NCBI GenBank assembly: GCA_937905825.1
Contig: CALCXM010000081.1
Span: 62,001-126,000, forward strand
Length of the DNA stretch: 64,000 nucleotides
Source: an uncultured bacterium
GTDB lineage: Bacteria > Planctomycetota > UBA1135 > GCA-002686595
Direction of reading: 5' to 3'
Below, one piece after another: positions 38,534 through 47,452 of the stretch. Each line of letters opens with the position of its first letter. The first letter of the stretch is position 1. The position numbers were made by a program, and so were the translations under genes. The notes below the pieces were generated by a model that saw only the letters and a program-made list of their open reading frames with translations, was not told the DNA's origin and ran no database searches.

Positions 38534-40717
38534 CTAAGCAAATCCGAGCAGCACGCCGCCTTGGTAGACGAGAAAGCTAAAGACCCAGGCGAGCCCGGTC
38601 ATGTACACAAACATGAAAGCCGGCCAACGCAGAGCTCGAGTCTCCCGGTAAACCGCCGCCAAGGTGCTCATGCACTGGCAGGCGAGGGCGAAGAAGATCA
38701 TCAGCGAAAGACCCACGAGCGGCGTGTAGACGCGCTTGCCGTCGGGCCAGCGTTCGTTGCGTAGCTTCTGCCTAAGGGTCGGGGACTCCTCGTCCACATC
38801 CGCGCTGACGCCGTAAACAATCCCCATGGTGCTCACGAAAACCTCGCGGGCCGCAAAGGCGCCGATCAAACCGATGCCGATCTTCCAGTCGAAGCCAAGG
38901 GGTTCGATAACCGGTTCAATGGACTTGCCAAGTCGCGCGCCATAGCTGTTGCGGAAGATCGCCCCTTCCTCTTCGTTGGCGATCAGGGTCATGCGCGTTT
39001 CCAGCTCCGTTCCCGAGAGCTCGGTCTCGGCGACCGTGCGTTGCGCGTCGAAGTCGGAACCGGCCGGCGCACCCTTGGGAAAGGTCAGCAGCAACCACAA
39101 GCCGATCGTGCAGATCAAGATCATGCCGCCAGCTTCGCGCAGGAAGACTCCTGAGCGATTGATCATCATGCGCACCACCCCGCGCCACTGCGGGATGCGG
39201 TAGGGGGGCAGTTCAAGGATCAAGGGGACCTGTGGACCGCGGAAGAGTGTGCGCCCAAGCAGGGCAGCTGCCACCAGAGCCATCACGGTACTGAACAGGT
39301 ACATGCCCACCATCATGAGCGCGGGTAGTGGCAAGAACCCGAACACCTTCGCCTCCGAGTCGTACAGTGCAGCGATGAGCAAAGTGTAGACCGGCAAGCG
39401 CGCGGAGCAACTCATCAAGGGCACGGCCATCATCGTGATCATGCGATCTCGACGGCGTTCCATGGTGCGCGTAGCCAGGATCGCGGGCACCGCACAGGCG
39501 AACCCGGAGAGCATGGGCACAAAGGCACGACCGTGCAATCCAACGGCCTTCATGATGCGGTCCATCAGGAAAGCGATGCGCGCCATGTAGCCGCTGTCTT
39601 CCATCAAGCCGATGAAGAAGAACAGGATCAGAATCTGGGGCAAGAACACAACCACACCGCCCACGCCAGCGATCAGCCCCTCCGTGATGAAGTCGCGGAT
39701 CAAGCCCTCGGGCATGTACAGGATCACCAGCTCCGAGAGCCAACCGAAGCCGGACTCCACCAAACCGATGGCCGGGTCGGCCCAACTGAACAGAGACTGG
39801 AACACCAATCCCATCGTCAAGAGGAACAGGGCGAAGCCCAGAACGGGATGCAGCAGCAGACTGTCGAGGCGACTTGTTAGGTTGGCCTTGGGGGCTTCCA
39901 GTTCGACGACGAGCGGACCACAGTGCTCATCGATCCAGTCGTAACGGCTGCGGATGATCTCGGTCTCGATGTCGTACCCAGCGGAGGCGGCATTGTCCCG
40001 GCGGTCGGTGACGACGGCTCGCAGCTGCGCGGGAATGTCGAGCAGCTCGTCTTCTTCGTCAATGGAGAGCAATGCCCAAGCAGCCAAGGCCAGGTTGCGT
40101 CGCTCTAGTTCTGTTTTCCAACTGTCCGGAAGAGCCCGCTCGACGGCGCGCAGATCCTCCGCGACTTTGGGGCTCGTCTTCCACAGCTGGATGCGTTGCG
40201 GTTGCTCGGTCCCAAGTGTCCGGTCGATCGCCCGGGAAAGCTCTCTCGCTCCCGTGCCGGCCACGCCGGAAATGGGCACGACCTGCACCCCGAGAACCTT
40301 GGCAAGCGCTTTGCAATCTACCCGGCGTCCACTGCCTTCCAACAGATCGACCATGGTCAAGGCGACGATCGCCGTCACTCCGGTCTCGAGGATCTGCAGA
40401 GCGAGGTAGAGGTTGCGCAGCAGTTGCGTGCTGTCCACCACGATCACCACCAAGTCGGGCTTCGCGACGGGCGGCAGGCCGAGAATGTTGCGGCTCGCGA
40501 TCTGTTCCTCGGGACTGCGCGCGGAGAGGCTGTAGGTGCCAGGGATGTCGACGACTTCGACGTTGCCGCTCTCGGGCAACTTGAGCACACCCGCGTGGCG
40601 CTCAACGGTCACGCCGGCGTAGTTCCCCACCTTCAGGGAAGCACCTGTCAGCAGGTTGTAGATCGAGGTCTTGCCAGCGTTGGGGTTGCCGGCGAGGGCG
40701 ACTAGGGGGAGATCCAT
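38534..40717 (-). CDS. feoB: Ferrous iron transport protein B
   Basis: About 727 aa from ATG 40717. The N-terminal G domain has G1 GNPNAGKT (10-17), G3 DIPGT and a G4 that reads TMVD instead of the usual NMxD. The membrane part contains the paired Gate motifs with cysteines (SGFACAVPAILATRTMERRRD and MSCSARLPVYTLL) plus YRIPQWRGVV. It imports Fe2+ across the inner membrane. It lies 34 bp after feoA and ends 9 bp before the VOC gene. A Fur-like box precedes feoA. Confidence 0.94.
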   Translation of the reverse strand: MDLPLVALAGNPNAGKTSIYNLLTGASLKVGNYAGVTVERHAGVLKLPESGNVEVVDIPGTYSLSARSPEEQIASRNILGLPPVAKPDLVVIVVDSTQLLRNLYLALQILETGVTAIVALTMVDLLEGSGRRVDCKALAKVLGVQVVPISGVAGTGARELSRAIDRTLGTEQPQRIQLWKTSPKVAEDLRAVERALPDSWKTELERRNLALAAWALLSIDEEDELLDIPAQLRAVVTDRRDNAASAGYDIETEIIRSRYDWIDEHCGPLVVELEAPKANLTSRLDSLLLHPVLGFALFLLTMGLVFQSLFSWADPAIGLVESGFGWLSELVILYMPEGLIRDFITEGLIAGVGGVVVFLPQILILFFFIGLMEDSGYMARIAFLMDRIMKAVGLHGRAFVPMLSGFACAVPAILATRTMERRRDRMITMMAVPLMSCSARLPVYTLLIAALYDSEAKVFGFLPLPALMMVGMYLFSTVMALVAAALLGRTLFRGPQVPLILELPPYRIPQWRGVVRMMINRSGVFLREAGGMILICTIGLWLLLTFPKGAPAGSDFDAQRTVAETELSGTELETRMTLIANEEEGAIFRNSYGARLGKSIEPVIEPLGFDWKIGIGLIGAFAAREVFVSTMGIVYGVSADVDEESPTLRQKLRNERWPDGKRVYTPLVGLSLMIFFALACQCMSTLAAVYRETRALRWPAFMFVYMTGLAWVFSFLVYQGGVLLGFA

Positions 40718-40751
40718 GACGACGGCCCAGCGAAGGGCCCTTCCTCTTCTG

Positions 40752-40988
40752 TCAGGACACGTTCGCAGATCCAACCATGAGCATTTGCGCGTCAGCCGAC
40801 CGCAGGCTCAGGTGACAACCCCGGACTTCCAGCTCGAGCAGGTTTCCCACCTTCACGTGCCGCACGAGCTTCAGCTGGGTGCCCGGCAAGAGGCCGAGTT
40901 CCATCAGGCGCCGACGGAAGGAGCGGGTGCCACCGACCTCTAGGAGGGAGGCTGTGCTACCGACGCTGAGTTGGGTGAGCTGGGTCAT
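40752..40988 (-). CDS. feoA: Ferrous iron transport protein A
   Basis: A 78-residue FeoA with the SH3-like fold: RRRLMELGLLPGTQLKLV and NLLELEVRGCHLSLR. A small cytosolic partner of FeoB, first gene of feoAB. The start codon is 22 bp downstream of a Fur-like inverted repeat. Confidence 0.92.
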   Translation of the reverse strand: MTQLTQLSVGSTASLLEVGGTRSFRRRLMELGLLPGTQLKLVRHVKVGNLLELEVRGCHLSLRSADAQMLMVGSANVS

Positions 40989-41009
40989 GTGGGAAGTCTA
41001 TCCGGCTGG

Positions 41010-41026
41010 ATGAGATTGCGTCTCAT
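41010..41026 (-). promoter_or_regulatory. Fur-like operator upstream of feoAB
   Basis: ATGAGAttgcgTCTCAT (plus-strand reading) is a perfect 6-5-6 inverted repeat. Its TGAGA-N5-TCTCA core has the same spacing as the Fur 7-1-7 box (TGATAATNATTATCA). Position just upstream of feoA fits iron repression; binding is inferred. Confidence 0.55.
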
Positions 41027-41169
41027 TAATTCACTAGATCGGCGACCAGCGTGTCTCTTATTAGATAATCCGGGCAAATCACAGGTCCTCGGTCGGGTGG
41101 AAGCCCCTAGCGGGTAGAACTCTGGGACGCTTTCTCCAGCCCCCGAGGACCCCCTTTCCCCCGATCCAC

Positions 41170-41859
41170 ATGACCACTCCCAACCCCAAGGAAGTCTCCG
41201 GTCGCCACGCGGCTGACCTCGTCAAAAGCGGCATGACCGTTGGATTAGGGACCGGTTCTACGGTGTTTTTCGCCCTCCAGCGCCTGGCAGAGCGGGTTCG
41301 GGACGAGGCCCTGGAGATCCGCGGGGTGCCGACCTCCCTGGACACCGAGCAGAAGGCGACGGAAATGGGGATCCCCCTGATCTCCCTCGATGAGGCCACG
41401 AGCCTCGACCTGACAATCGACGGGGCGGACGAAGTCGATCCCGACTTTCAGATGATCAAAGGAGGCGGCGGCGCCCTACTGCGCGAGAAAGTGGTGGCCT
41501 CGATCACCGTCAAGCAGGTCATCATCGTCGGCCGGAACAAGGTCGTCGAGCGCTTGGGGCTCGCCTTCTTGCTCCCCGTGGAATTCGTGCCTTTCGCCGC
41601 GTCGACCGTGCGCCGCGCCCTGCAGGCCCTGGGTTGCGAGCCCATGCTGCGCGAGCAAGACGGCCAGCCCTTCGTCACGGACAATGGCAACCGAATCTTC
41701 GACTGCCGCTTTCCGGAAGGCATTGCGGTGCCCCGGGAGCTCGACCGCTCCATCTGCTGCATTCCAGGGGTTGTCGAGAGTGGGCTCTTCATCGATCTGG
41801 CCCACGTTTTGGTGATTGGCGAAGAAGACGGCACGGTCGAGATTCTGCAGAAGCACTAG
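41170..41859 (+). CDS. rpiA: Ribose-5-phosphate isomerase A
   Basis: A 229-residue RpiA interconverting ribose-5-P and ribulose-5-P in the pentose phosphate pathway. Signatures are GLGTGSTVFF (phosphate loop, about 25-34), TIDGADEVD (about 81-89, catalytic Asp) and KGGGGALLREK (about 97-107, catalytic Glu/Lys). Length is normal for the family. Single gene, divergent from feoAB. Confidence 0.95.
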   Translation: MTTPNPKEVSGRHAADLVKSGMTVGLGTGSTVFFALQRLAERVRDEALEIRGVPTSLDTEQKATEMGIPLISLDEATSLDLTIDGADEVDPDFQMIKGGGGALLREKVVASITVKQVIIVGRNKVVERLGLAFLLPVEFVPFAASTVRRALQALGCEPMLREQDGQPFVTDNGNRIFDCRFPEGIAVPRELDRSICCIPGVVESGLFIDLAHVLVIGEEDGTVEILQKH

Positions 41860-42043
41860 GAGCCAGCTGCCGGCGGCCCTTGGGCGCAGAAGTATGGACA
41901 AGGCTCCGCTAATCAGGAGCTATAGGTCTACAATGTTGCCCTCGGCGCGGGCGTCGAAGTGGCTCCCTGCCGGGACGTGTTCCGGTAGACCGCGGTTGGT
42001 TCCTCGGTTGTCGCGAACGCGGACAATCAGCTAGGAGTCGACG

Positions 42044-42871
42044 ATGAATGTCACGGAGATCATGAGCCGCAAAGTGGTTTGTGCAGCGCCCGAATGCCCC
42101 TTGGACGATGCGATCGAACTGTTCGAAACCCATCCCTTCCGGCACCTTCCCGTGATCTCGGATGGGGAATTGGTTGGGATCGTGTCCGATCGCGACGTTG
42201 CGCTCGCCACCGGTTGGCTGCGCGCTCGGCAGCGCAACAGCGACGGAGGTTTGGGCCCCAAGTGTGTTGGCCAGATCATGTCCGAGGATCTGAAAACCTT
42301 GAGCGAGGAGTCGACCGCACAGGAGGCCGCGAAGATCATTTTGAAAGAACGGATCGGCGCCTTGCCTGTCCTTCATGGAGGCACGGTCACAGGGATCGTG
42401 ACGAGTACCGATCTACTCATGGCGAGCTGTGATGAAGCTCTTCGTTCGGATTGGAAGCTACGCTCCGGGGACACGGTGTCCTCTTGGATGACGAGCGCAG
42501 TGCACACCGCCGATCCGGACATGCCCCTGTTCGATGCTCTGGACCTTTGCAAGGAGAAGGGCGTGCGTCATTTACCCGTTGTGGAAAAGGGGTTCTTGGT
42601 CGGCATGGTCTCCGACCGCGACTTGCGCGTTGCCCTGGGCCAGGAGATGGTTCACGACCGCGCTGCGCAGACGAAGGGGCGCCTCGAGCTTATGGACAAC
42701 TCGCTATCGAACGTGATGGTGCGCGATGTCACCGCAGCGTCCGTTGACTGCAGTCTGCCGCAAGCCGTGCGCACCATGTTGGCGTGTGAGTTCAGCGCGC
42801 TCCCAGTCCAGAAGGACGGCAGGCTCGTGGGCATCCTGACCCACACGGACATCCTGCGTAGCTGCTGCTAG
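42044..42871 (+). CDS. Four-CBS-domain protein
   Basis: A 275-residue protein made only of four CBS motifs (two Bateman modules): HLPVISDGELVGIVSDRDV, ALPVLHGGTVTGIVTSTDL, HLPVVEKGFLVGMVSDRDL and ALPVQKDGRLVGILTHTDI. These bind adenine nucleotides in other proteins, so an energy or redox sensor role is likely but the partner is unknown. The ATG at 42044 has AGGAG seven to eight bases upstream. Followed by a strong terminator. Confidence 0.88.
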   Translation: MNVTEIMSRKVVCAAPECPLDDAIELFETHPFRHLPVISDGELVGIVSDRDVALATGWLRARQRNSDGGLGPKCVGQIMSEDLKTLSEESTAQEAAKIILKERIGALPVLHGGTVTGIVTSTDLLMASCDEALRSDWKLRSGDTVSSWMTSAVHTADPDMPLFDALDLCKEKGVRHLPVVEKGFLVGMVSDRDLRVALGQEMVHDRAAQTKGRLELMDNSLSNVMVRDVTAASVDCSLPQAVRTMLACEFSALPVQKDGRLVGILTHTDILRSCC

Positions 42872-42894
42872 CCGAACTCCCAGAGGCAAAAAGA

Positions 42895-42928
42895 AGCTGC
42901 GCGCCGGTTGGTGAACCGGCGCGCAGCT
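42895..42928. terminator. Bidirectional intrinsic terminator
   Basis: A perfect 15-bp stem, AGCTGCGCGCCGGTT with its complement and loop GGTG. An A-rich run upstream gives TTCTTTTT on the minus strand, so it mainly ends the cytochrome gene, and probably also the CBS gene. Confidence 0.9.
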
Positions 42929-42972
42929 GTTTGGCTCGCCCCCCCGCAGGGGGACGGCCTAAGTCGACTCGA

Positions 42973-45885
42973 CTACAGAGATTGGATGAAGCGCAAGATG
43001 GCTTCCATGTCTGCGTCGGCGTTGGTGCTGCTCAGCGTCTGCTGAACTTTGGAGTCGCCGGGCTGGGAGGGAGCTCCCTCGTGGCCGCGAATGTCGTGGG
43101 CTTCGTTGAAGACCTTGATCAAGCCGGGACGCGTCACGGGCAGGCCGTACGCAACGTCACCGTAGACCGGATCGAACATTTGAGCCTCGGGGTCCACCAG
43201 GGCACGCAGTGAGAACACCGAGTGGTCGTGGAAGTAAGGGCCCGTGGTGCTAACGCCGAGCTTCGTCGGGATCGAGAACTTGGTCTCGTCACGGCCGAAG
43301 AGGCGCGTGGGGTTCTGGGCGTCGCAGAGCGGGTCCAGCACCGGATCGCAGGGGCACAGGTAACCGTTGGGATCGTCGCGACGGAAGTCGTCATCGGTGT
43401 CGATGTTCTGGACCACGTAGGTTTCGCGGTCGTCACGGCCGTCACCGTTGCGGTCAATGTCAGCGAAGCCGTCATCATTGATGTCGACGTCGCAGCCACT
43501 GTTCACGTTCCGCACATTGATGTCGACGATGTTCTCGCGCAGGGAGAAGCAGTCGGGATCGAGTGTCTCGAGGCTAGCTTCCTGAAGGAGAATCGGGTTG
43601 ATGAAGTCGACCGTGAAGCCACGGGGACCCGGGAAGTTGAAGGGATCGGTCTCGACATTGTCGTGACACTCGAAGCAGTTTGCCGTCCGCAGGGTCGGGT
43701 TGAGTCCCGTGTCATTCGAGCCGAAGAACAGGTCGCGACCAAACTGGGCGGTAGGGTCTAGGGTCATGTCCGCGTTGCGGTTCGGGTTCAACGGGGGAGA
43801 GATCTTCTCGTGGTACTCCGTAAGACCAAGTTGCTCGGCGTCGGTGAGGATGCCGTGGCCGCCGTTCTCGCCACCGAACATCGGGCCAGTTTCACCCATG
43901 TTGAGACGGACGCCTTTCCAGAGGATGAGGCCCGTACCGAGGGAACCGCCGTAGACCGGCATGGTCGAGCGGGGACCCGCAGGACGCTGCCAGACGTTTC
44001 CGTCACCGCCGCCTTCGAAGTGGCAGGAAGCGCAGGAGTTGTTGAAGTTGCCCGTCGTCTGGGGACGGGATGCGTCCTCGAAGAGCTCCTGACCGATCCG
44101 CTCGGAGAGCGTGAACTCGTCGATACCGGTGATGGTCAGGATCTGGGGGCTGATCTGAAGGATCGTGCCGGCGCTGAAGTCGACTCGCAGGGAGCTGATC
44201 GTCCGGTTGCCTTCGTTGATCACGTAGACCAAAGCGTCGTCGTTTGCCGTCGAAGCGTCAGAAACCATGGCCATGCCCAGAGGCATGTCGCCGAGCGGCG
44301 AGTTCATGTCCAGCGCGTCGCGCTTGGCGAAACTCACGCGGTCGGGGAAGACCGTGCGCAGGCTGACGTCCGAGTTGTTGACGTCGAACAAGAACAGGTC
44401 CTCAGAACCACGATTCAGCATGACAGCGGCGGTTCCAGCTTCGTTGTAGAGCACGCGGCTGGGTTGCCCCGGACGATAGCCGAGTTCGCCAACGTTGTTG
44501 GCGTCCGTTCCCATGCGAAGGCGGATGCCGTTCGAGAAACCGGAGCCAGCAACCTCAGCCTGGAAGAGCAGGCGGCGATTCGCATAAGCCGGGTGGGCTG
44601 GGATCGTGAAGTTCGTCACGCCACCAGGGGCGTTCAGGGTCAAACGAGGACGCATCAGGCGGGTACCTTGGGCGCCCATCGGGATGTTGAGAGGCTTGGT
44701 TCCGATGTGCACGGAAACCGTGTCGCCGGGGTCCACGCCTTCCACGCGAATCTGAACAACGCTGCCGGGAGTCGAAACTCCGACCACGCCCAGAACGATC
44801 GGGTTGCCATTCGTTGCGTGGGCGATGGTGTTGCCATAGGAGCCAACAGACGCGGGACGCAGGGAATCCGAAATCTCGTGGTGCAGACGGGTGGAGCTAT
44901 CACCAGCTTGGTTGTAGCTCTGGTTGGTCGCGTCGAGCAGCGTCAGGGCGGGGTAGACGCGGTTGGCGAAGTCGCCAGCCAGTCCAGGCCCGAAGTTGTG
45001 GTTCACATCATGGTTGATGTTGTGAAGCACGTGAGGGATGAGAGCACGGGTTCCATCGGGGGACAGTGAGATGTCCTCCATGAAGCGCGGCAGACCTTGG
45101 CTGAGGATTGTCTGAACGGGGACCGGGTTGATGTGAGTGCTCGGGGCGTACTCGTTCAGGTCGATCTTGGCGTTCAGGGTCAGAGCCGTCGGGACGCCTT
45201 GAGCGTCGAGGGTCACGTCCAACACGGAGATGTACGGGGACCGGTTGTGGGTCACGTAGATCTGGCTGCTGTTGTCGCGGATGGTGAAGCCACGGGGCTC
45301 GCCGAGGTCAGCGATGCCGTCACGGTTTGCATCGGCGTCCACAATGGTGAACGGAGCCGGGATGAAGCTCAGGTTGGACAAGTAGTCCAAGCGGGCCACT
45401 TCAAGGAACGATGTCGCGTCCAGCAGGCGAATGTTGGCCGAGCGGAAGTTGCTCACGGCGATGTACTTGCCGTTGGGGGAGGTGAGCACACCGTAGGTCT
45501 CGACGCCAACCTGACCGATGGTGGACTGGACGGAGAGGGTCCCCGTGTCAATCACGGTCACGGTGCCGCCGTCAGCGCCGGCCGGGAAACCCGTCACGGC
45601 GTTCGCGCTCAGCGGAATGTTTCCACGCTGGTTCGCGACGAACAGCTGAGTGCCGTCAGCAGAAAGGGTGAGAGAACGCGGGTTGATCCCGACTGGGATC
45701 TCAGCCACAACCGTGCCAGCCGCGGTGTCGATCAGGGAAACGCTGTTGTTGTCGCGGTTGCAAACCCAAACCTGGCGGTTGTTTGCAGGGTTGACGACCA
45801 CGGCGCTCACTTGTGCGTGTTGCGCAAAAGCGGTGCCCGCGGCCATGCCGGCGACGACCAGTGAAGAGAGGAGGTTGAATTTCAT
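42973..45885 (-). CDS. Secreted YVTN beta-propeller / di-haem cytochrome c peroxidase-like protein
   Basis: A 970-residue exported protein (signal MKFNLLSSLVVAGMAAGTAFA, described as positions 1-21). Residues 25-330 contain YVTN-type propeller repeats (NRQVWVCNRDNNSVSLID, GTQLFVANQRGN). The C-terminal third is a MauG/CcpA-like di-haem region with two CxxCH sites, CASCH (about 618) and CFECH (about 737), plus KFSIPTKLGVSTTGPYFHD. Between the second haem and that block is a calcium-loop-like insert (DINDDGFADIDRNGDGRDD). A periplasmic or surface electron-transfer role is likely; the substrate is unknown. Confidence 0.85.
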   Translation of the reverse strand: MKFNLLSSLVVAGMAAGTAFAQHAQVSAVVVNPANNRQVWVCNRDNNSVSLIDTAAGTVVAEIPVGINPRSLTLSADGTQLFVANQRGNIPLSANAVTGFPAGADGGTVTVIDTGTLSVQSTIGQVGVETYGVLTSPNGKYIAVSNFRSANIRLLDATSFLEVARLDYLSNLSFIPAPFTIVDADANRDGIADLGEPRGFTIRDNSSQIYVTHNRSPYISVLDVTLDAQGVPTALTLNAKIDLNEYAPSTHINPVPVQTILSQGLPRFMEDISLSPDGTRALIPHVLHNINHDVNHNFGPGLAGDFANRVYPALTLLDATNQSYNQAGDSSTRLHHEISDSLRPASVGSYGNTIAHATNGNPIVLGVVGVSTPGSVVQIRVEGVDPGDTVSVHIGTKPLNIPMGAQGTRLMRPRLTLNAPGGVTNFTIPAHPAYANRRLLFQAEVAGSGFSNGIRLRMGTDANNVGELGYRPGQPSRVLYNEAGTAAVMLNRGSEDLFLFDVNNSDVSLRTVFPDRVSFAKRDALDMNSPLGDMPLGMAMVSDASTANDDALVYVINEGNRTISSLRVDFSAGTILQISPQILTITGIDEFTLSERIGQELFEDASRPQTTGNFNNSCASCHFEGGGDGNVWQRPAGPRSTMPVYGGSLGTGLILWKGVRLNMGETGPMFGGENGGHGILTDAEQLGLTEYHEKISPPLNPNRNADMTLDPTAQFGRDLFFGSNDTGLNPTLRTANCFECHDNVETDPFNFPGPRGFTVDFINPILLQEASLETLDPDCFSLRENIVDINVRNVNSGCDVDINDDGFADIDRNGDGRDDRETYVVQNIDTDDDFRRDDPNGYLCPCDPVLDPLCDAQNPTRLFGRDETKFSIPTKLGVSTTGPYFHDHSVFSLRALVDPEAQMFDPVYGDVAYGLPVTRPGLIKVFNEAHDIRGHEGAPSQPGDSKVQQTLSSTNADADMEAILRFIQSL

Positions 45886-46285
45886 GTTGAAAGCTCAGCA
45901 GAAAATGCGGAGGGGGGGGTCAAAACCGACGCGCGCTTGCGTCGGGTGACTGGAGGAGTTCCTTGTGTTGGCCCATAGCCGATCGGGGCTAGGCAGCAGC
46001 AGAGGTTACTGCTTTGATGAAGCATACCCCGGTGTTTGGAAAAGGGGGGACCCCCAAAATGTCAACTTACACGGAAGTACTACGTGAGTAAGCCCGTCGC
46101 TGTGGGGGTTCTGATGCTCCATTTGCCCCCCAGATGAGACCCCCCTGAGCGGTAGAGAATTCCGCCGCTCGGCAAATCCTTTCCCGAACCCCGAAGAGAT
46201 TTCCGCATGGCTGGATGGCTCTATTTAGGGGCTCGATCGCTGTAAGTCTCTTGAAGTCAACAGCTTAAAGATTGGCGGAGGCACT
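45886..46285. other. 400-bp intergenic region between cytochrome and flagellar genes
   Basis: A divergent promoter region. It contains an imperfect inverted repeat, CTTACACG...CGTGAGTAAG (46066-46092), of unknown meaning and ends at the sigma-54 promoter of fliK. No gene seen. Confidence 0.5.
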
Positions 46286-46300
46286 TGGCACCCCCCTTGC
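46286..46300 (+). promoter_or_regulatory. Sigma-54 (-24/-12) promoter of the fliK-flgD-flgE unit
   Basis: TGGCACCCCCCTTGC matches TGGCAC-N5-TTGC exactly. Predicted transcription start is near 46312. RpoN control of hook genes is well known in many flagellated bacteria. Confidence 0.85.
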
Positions 46301-46349
46301 TCTAGGGATGCCATGGGAAACTCAGCAAGTCTCCCTTCCTTGGAAAGTA

Positions 46350-46383
46350 ATGGGCGGCCGTTCGGCACGGAACGGTCGCCCAT
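46350..46383 (+). terminator. Terminator-like hairpin in the fliK leader
   Basis: ATGGGCGGCCGTTC (46350-46363) pairs along 14 bp (one G-U) with 46370-46383, loop GGCACG, followed by the pyrimidine run CTTCTCTCTT. It lies about 38 nt after the predicted sigma-54 start, so it could act as an attenuator. Confidence 0.6.
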
Positions 46384-46432
46384 CTTCTCTCTTGGTAGGC
46401 ATGTAGACGGTCAAACAAGAACAGAAGGCCCT

Positions 46433-47437
46433 GTGGCCCGACTCGAACGCACCCCCGGTGCGGGCGGACGGCGCCGGGCTCGCAAGCAGGAGCAAGAGTC
46501 CAGCCAGCGCGATCAGAACGGAAAACGCCCAGAAGAGGCCCGTTCGGAGCGCAAAGCGGACTCGGATCCCTCCCGGCGTAGCACGGAATCCAAAGCGCGC
46601 GAGCGTTCCGGATCCGAGACTCCGATGCAGGGACGCCCAGGGGACCCAGGTTCCCCATCGGTTCAATCCGAGAGCGGTACCTCGACCGGCAAGAGCTTTG
46701 AAAGCCACCTCGCCTTCCAGGAGGTGCGACCGGAGTTCGCCAAAGCCGCGGGTGCGCAAAAACAAACCAAGGGTGCGGCCCTGGACCCGATGATGGCCCT
46801 TGCGGCCAGCCAGGCCCCTGCTGCTCTGGTCCAAAAGGCCCCGGTGACGAGCACACATAATAGTCCTGTCGCGGGGACGGGGTCGAATCAGCTGGGCAGC
46901 CCCAAGGCGGGCAACATGGCCGCCCTGGCCGCCCCGGCACCGGCAAATGTCGGCGGGACGAAGGAACCCAAAGAGACGAAGGTGGCCTCGGTCCCCGCAG
47001 CTGTCTCTCCACCGGAGCTTTCCGAAGCCCAGGAGGCCCAACGGACCTCCCAGGTTCTTCGTCAACTCCGCATGCAACTGCATCCCGGCTTGCGCTCAGC
47101 AACGGTGCATCTGCACCCCGCTGAGCTCGGCCGTTTGCAGATCAAGATCCGAACGTCTGCCGGGGAAGTTCGAGGGGAGATCCACGCTGACAATGAGGAA
47201 ACCCTCGCTGTGCTGGAGCGCCACATCCCCGAACTGGAGGCGGCTTTTGCCGATCAGGGATTCGAGGAGATGAGCTTTGAGTTCGTCCTCGACAAACAAG
47301 ATTCACGGGACCCGGGAGCCTGGAACTTCGATCGCGATGTTTCCGCGGAACTCGAGTCTCGACTAGAGCAACAAGGCAGCCCTGATTCCAGGGCCAAAAA
47401 TCTTCTCTCCGATCTCGGAGTAGACACCTACGCCTAA
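46433..47437 (+). CDS. fliK: Flagellar hook-length control protein FliK
   Basis: About 334 aa from GTG 46433, chosen because GC3 rises there and AGAAGG precedes it; the frame is open back to ATG 46313, which begins at predicted +2 of the promoter. The N-terminal 200 residues are charged, low-complexity and probably disordered. The C-terminal Flg_hook domain has LRMQLHPGLRSATVHLHPAELGRL-type blocks (read as two motifs) and GEIHADNEETLAVLERHIPEL. It senses hook length and switches export specificity. Its stop abuts flgD. Confidence 0.88.
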   Translation: MARLERTPGAGGRRRARKQEQESSQRDQNGKRPEEARSERKADSDPSRRSTESKARERSGSETPMQGRPGDPGSPSVQSESGTSTGKSFESHLAFQEVRPEFAKAAGAQKQTKGAALDPMMALAASQAPAALVQKAPVTSTHNSPVAGTGSNQLGSPKAGNMAALAAPAPANVGGTKEPKETKVASVPAAVSPPELSEAQEAQRTSQVLRQLRMQLHPGLRSATVHLHPAELGRLQIKIRTSAGEVRGEIHADNEETLAVLERHIPELEAAFADQGFEEMSFEFVLDKQDSRDPGAWNFDRDVSAELESRLEQQGSPDSRAKNLLSDLGVDTYA

Positions 47438-47452
47438 ATGGCGGGAGCAACT

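Noticed and set aside
43810-45069. Long plus-strand frame antisense to the cytochrome gene
   Set aside because: A shadow of the high-GC codon pattern of the real gene; the opposite frame has signal peptide and haem motifs.
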